A DNA stretch of 14,141 nucleotides from an uncultured Muribaculaceae bacterium (GTDB lineage Bacteria > Bacteroidota > Bacteroidia > Bacteroidales > Muribaculaceae), in contig CAJTNN010000043.1 in NCBI GenBank assembly GCA_910577585.1, positions 1 to 14,141 of the forward strand, read 5' to 3'. This document shows, one piece after another, positions 14,109 to 14,141 of the stretch (the stretch's first letter is position 1; each line of letters begins with the position of its first letter). The notes beneath the pieces were generated by a model. That model ran no database searches. It was not told the origin of the DNA and saw only the letters and a list, made by a program, of their open reading frames with translations. The translations under genes were made by a program, and so were the position numbers.

Positions 14109-14141
14109 CGGTTAAATAATTAAACAAATTCGGTTCACTTG

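Overview
The window looks like chromosomal DNA of a Bacteroidales bacterium, most likely a gut Muribaculaceae relative; the family level is inference. Three things support this. The clearest promoters follow the Bacteroidetes pattern (TTTG or TTG, about 20 bp, then TAnnTTTG). Two small Bacteroidetes-typical families are present (DUF4492 before cydA, and DUF4494). The protein styles match the phylum: paired half-size chromate transporters, a cytochrome bd oxidase, a FucP-like MFS carrier and a divergent transketolase. Coding regions are GC-rich and intergenic regions AT-rich.

Layout, left half (all minus strand, read right to left): DUF4492 small membrane protein (6159-5938), cydA (5918-4362) and cydB (4355-3204) form a tight bd-oxidase operon. 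After a 240-bp gap with strong hairpins come two half-size chromate transporters (2963-2328 and 2200-1592) and folC (1503-94). Right half (plus strand): DUF4494 protein (6494-6940) and yggS (6984-7652), then an MFS sugar-type transporter (7729-9087) ending in a terminator, transketolase (9175-11205), an OmpA-type outer-membrane protein (11674-12873) with its own promoter and terminator, and an RluA-type pseudouridine synthase (12965-13627). An initiator tRNA-fMet lies on the minus strand (13966-13892) with its own promoter and terminator. A long perfect palindrome lies near the right edge (14074-14108).

How the parts fit: cydAB supplies microaerobic respiration and oxygen scavenging. The single-helix DUF4492 protein is a plausible accessory subunit. 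FolC and initiator tRNA-fMet are both linked to one-carbon metabolism and translation start, although they are not co-transcribed. The MFS carrier next to transketolase suggests sugar uptake feeding the pentose phosphate pathway. OmpA is probably very highly expressed: its codon choice differs from its neighbours and its mRNA is predicted to start with a stem-loop.

I see no CRISPR array, phage module, defence island or complete mobile element. Most of the window is housekeeping. The less expected signals are regulatory: overlapping palindromes at the cyd promoter, an attenuator-like leader before the DUF4494 gene, short direct repeats about two helical turns apart, a duplicated segment within folC, and key-residue substitutions in the MFS carrier and the transketolase.
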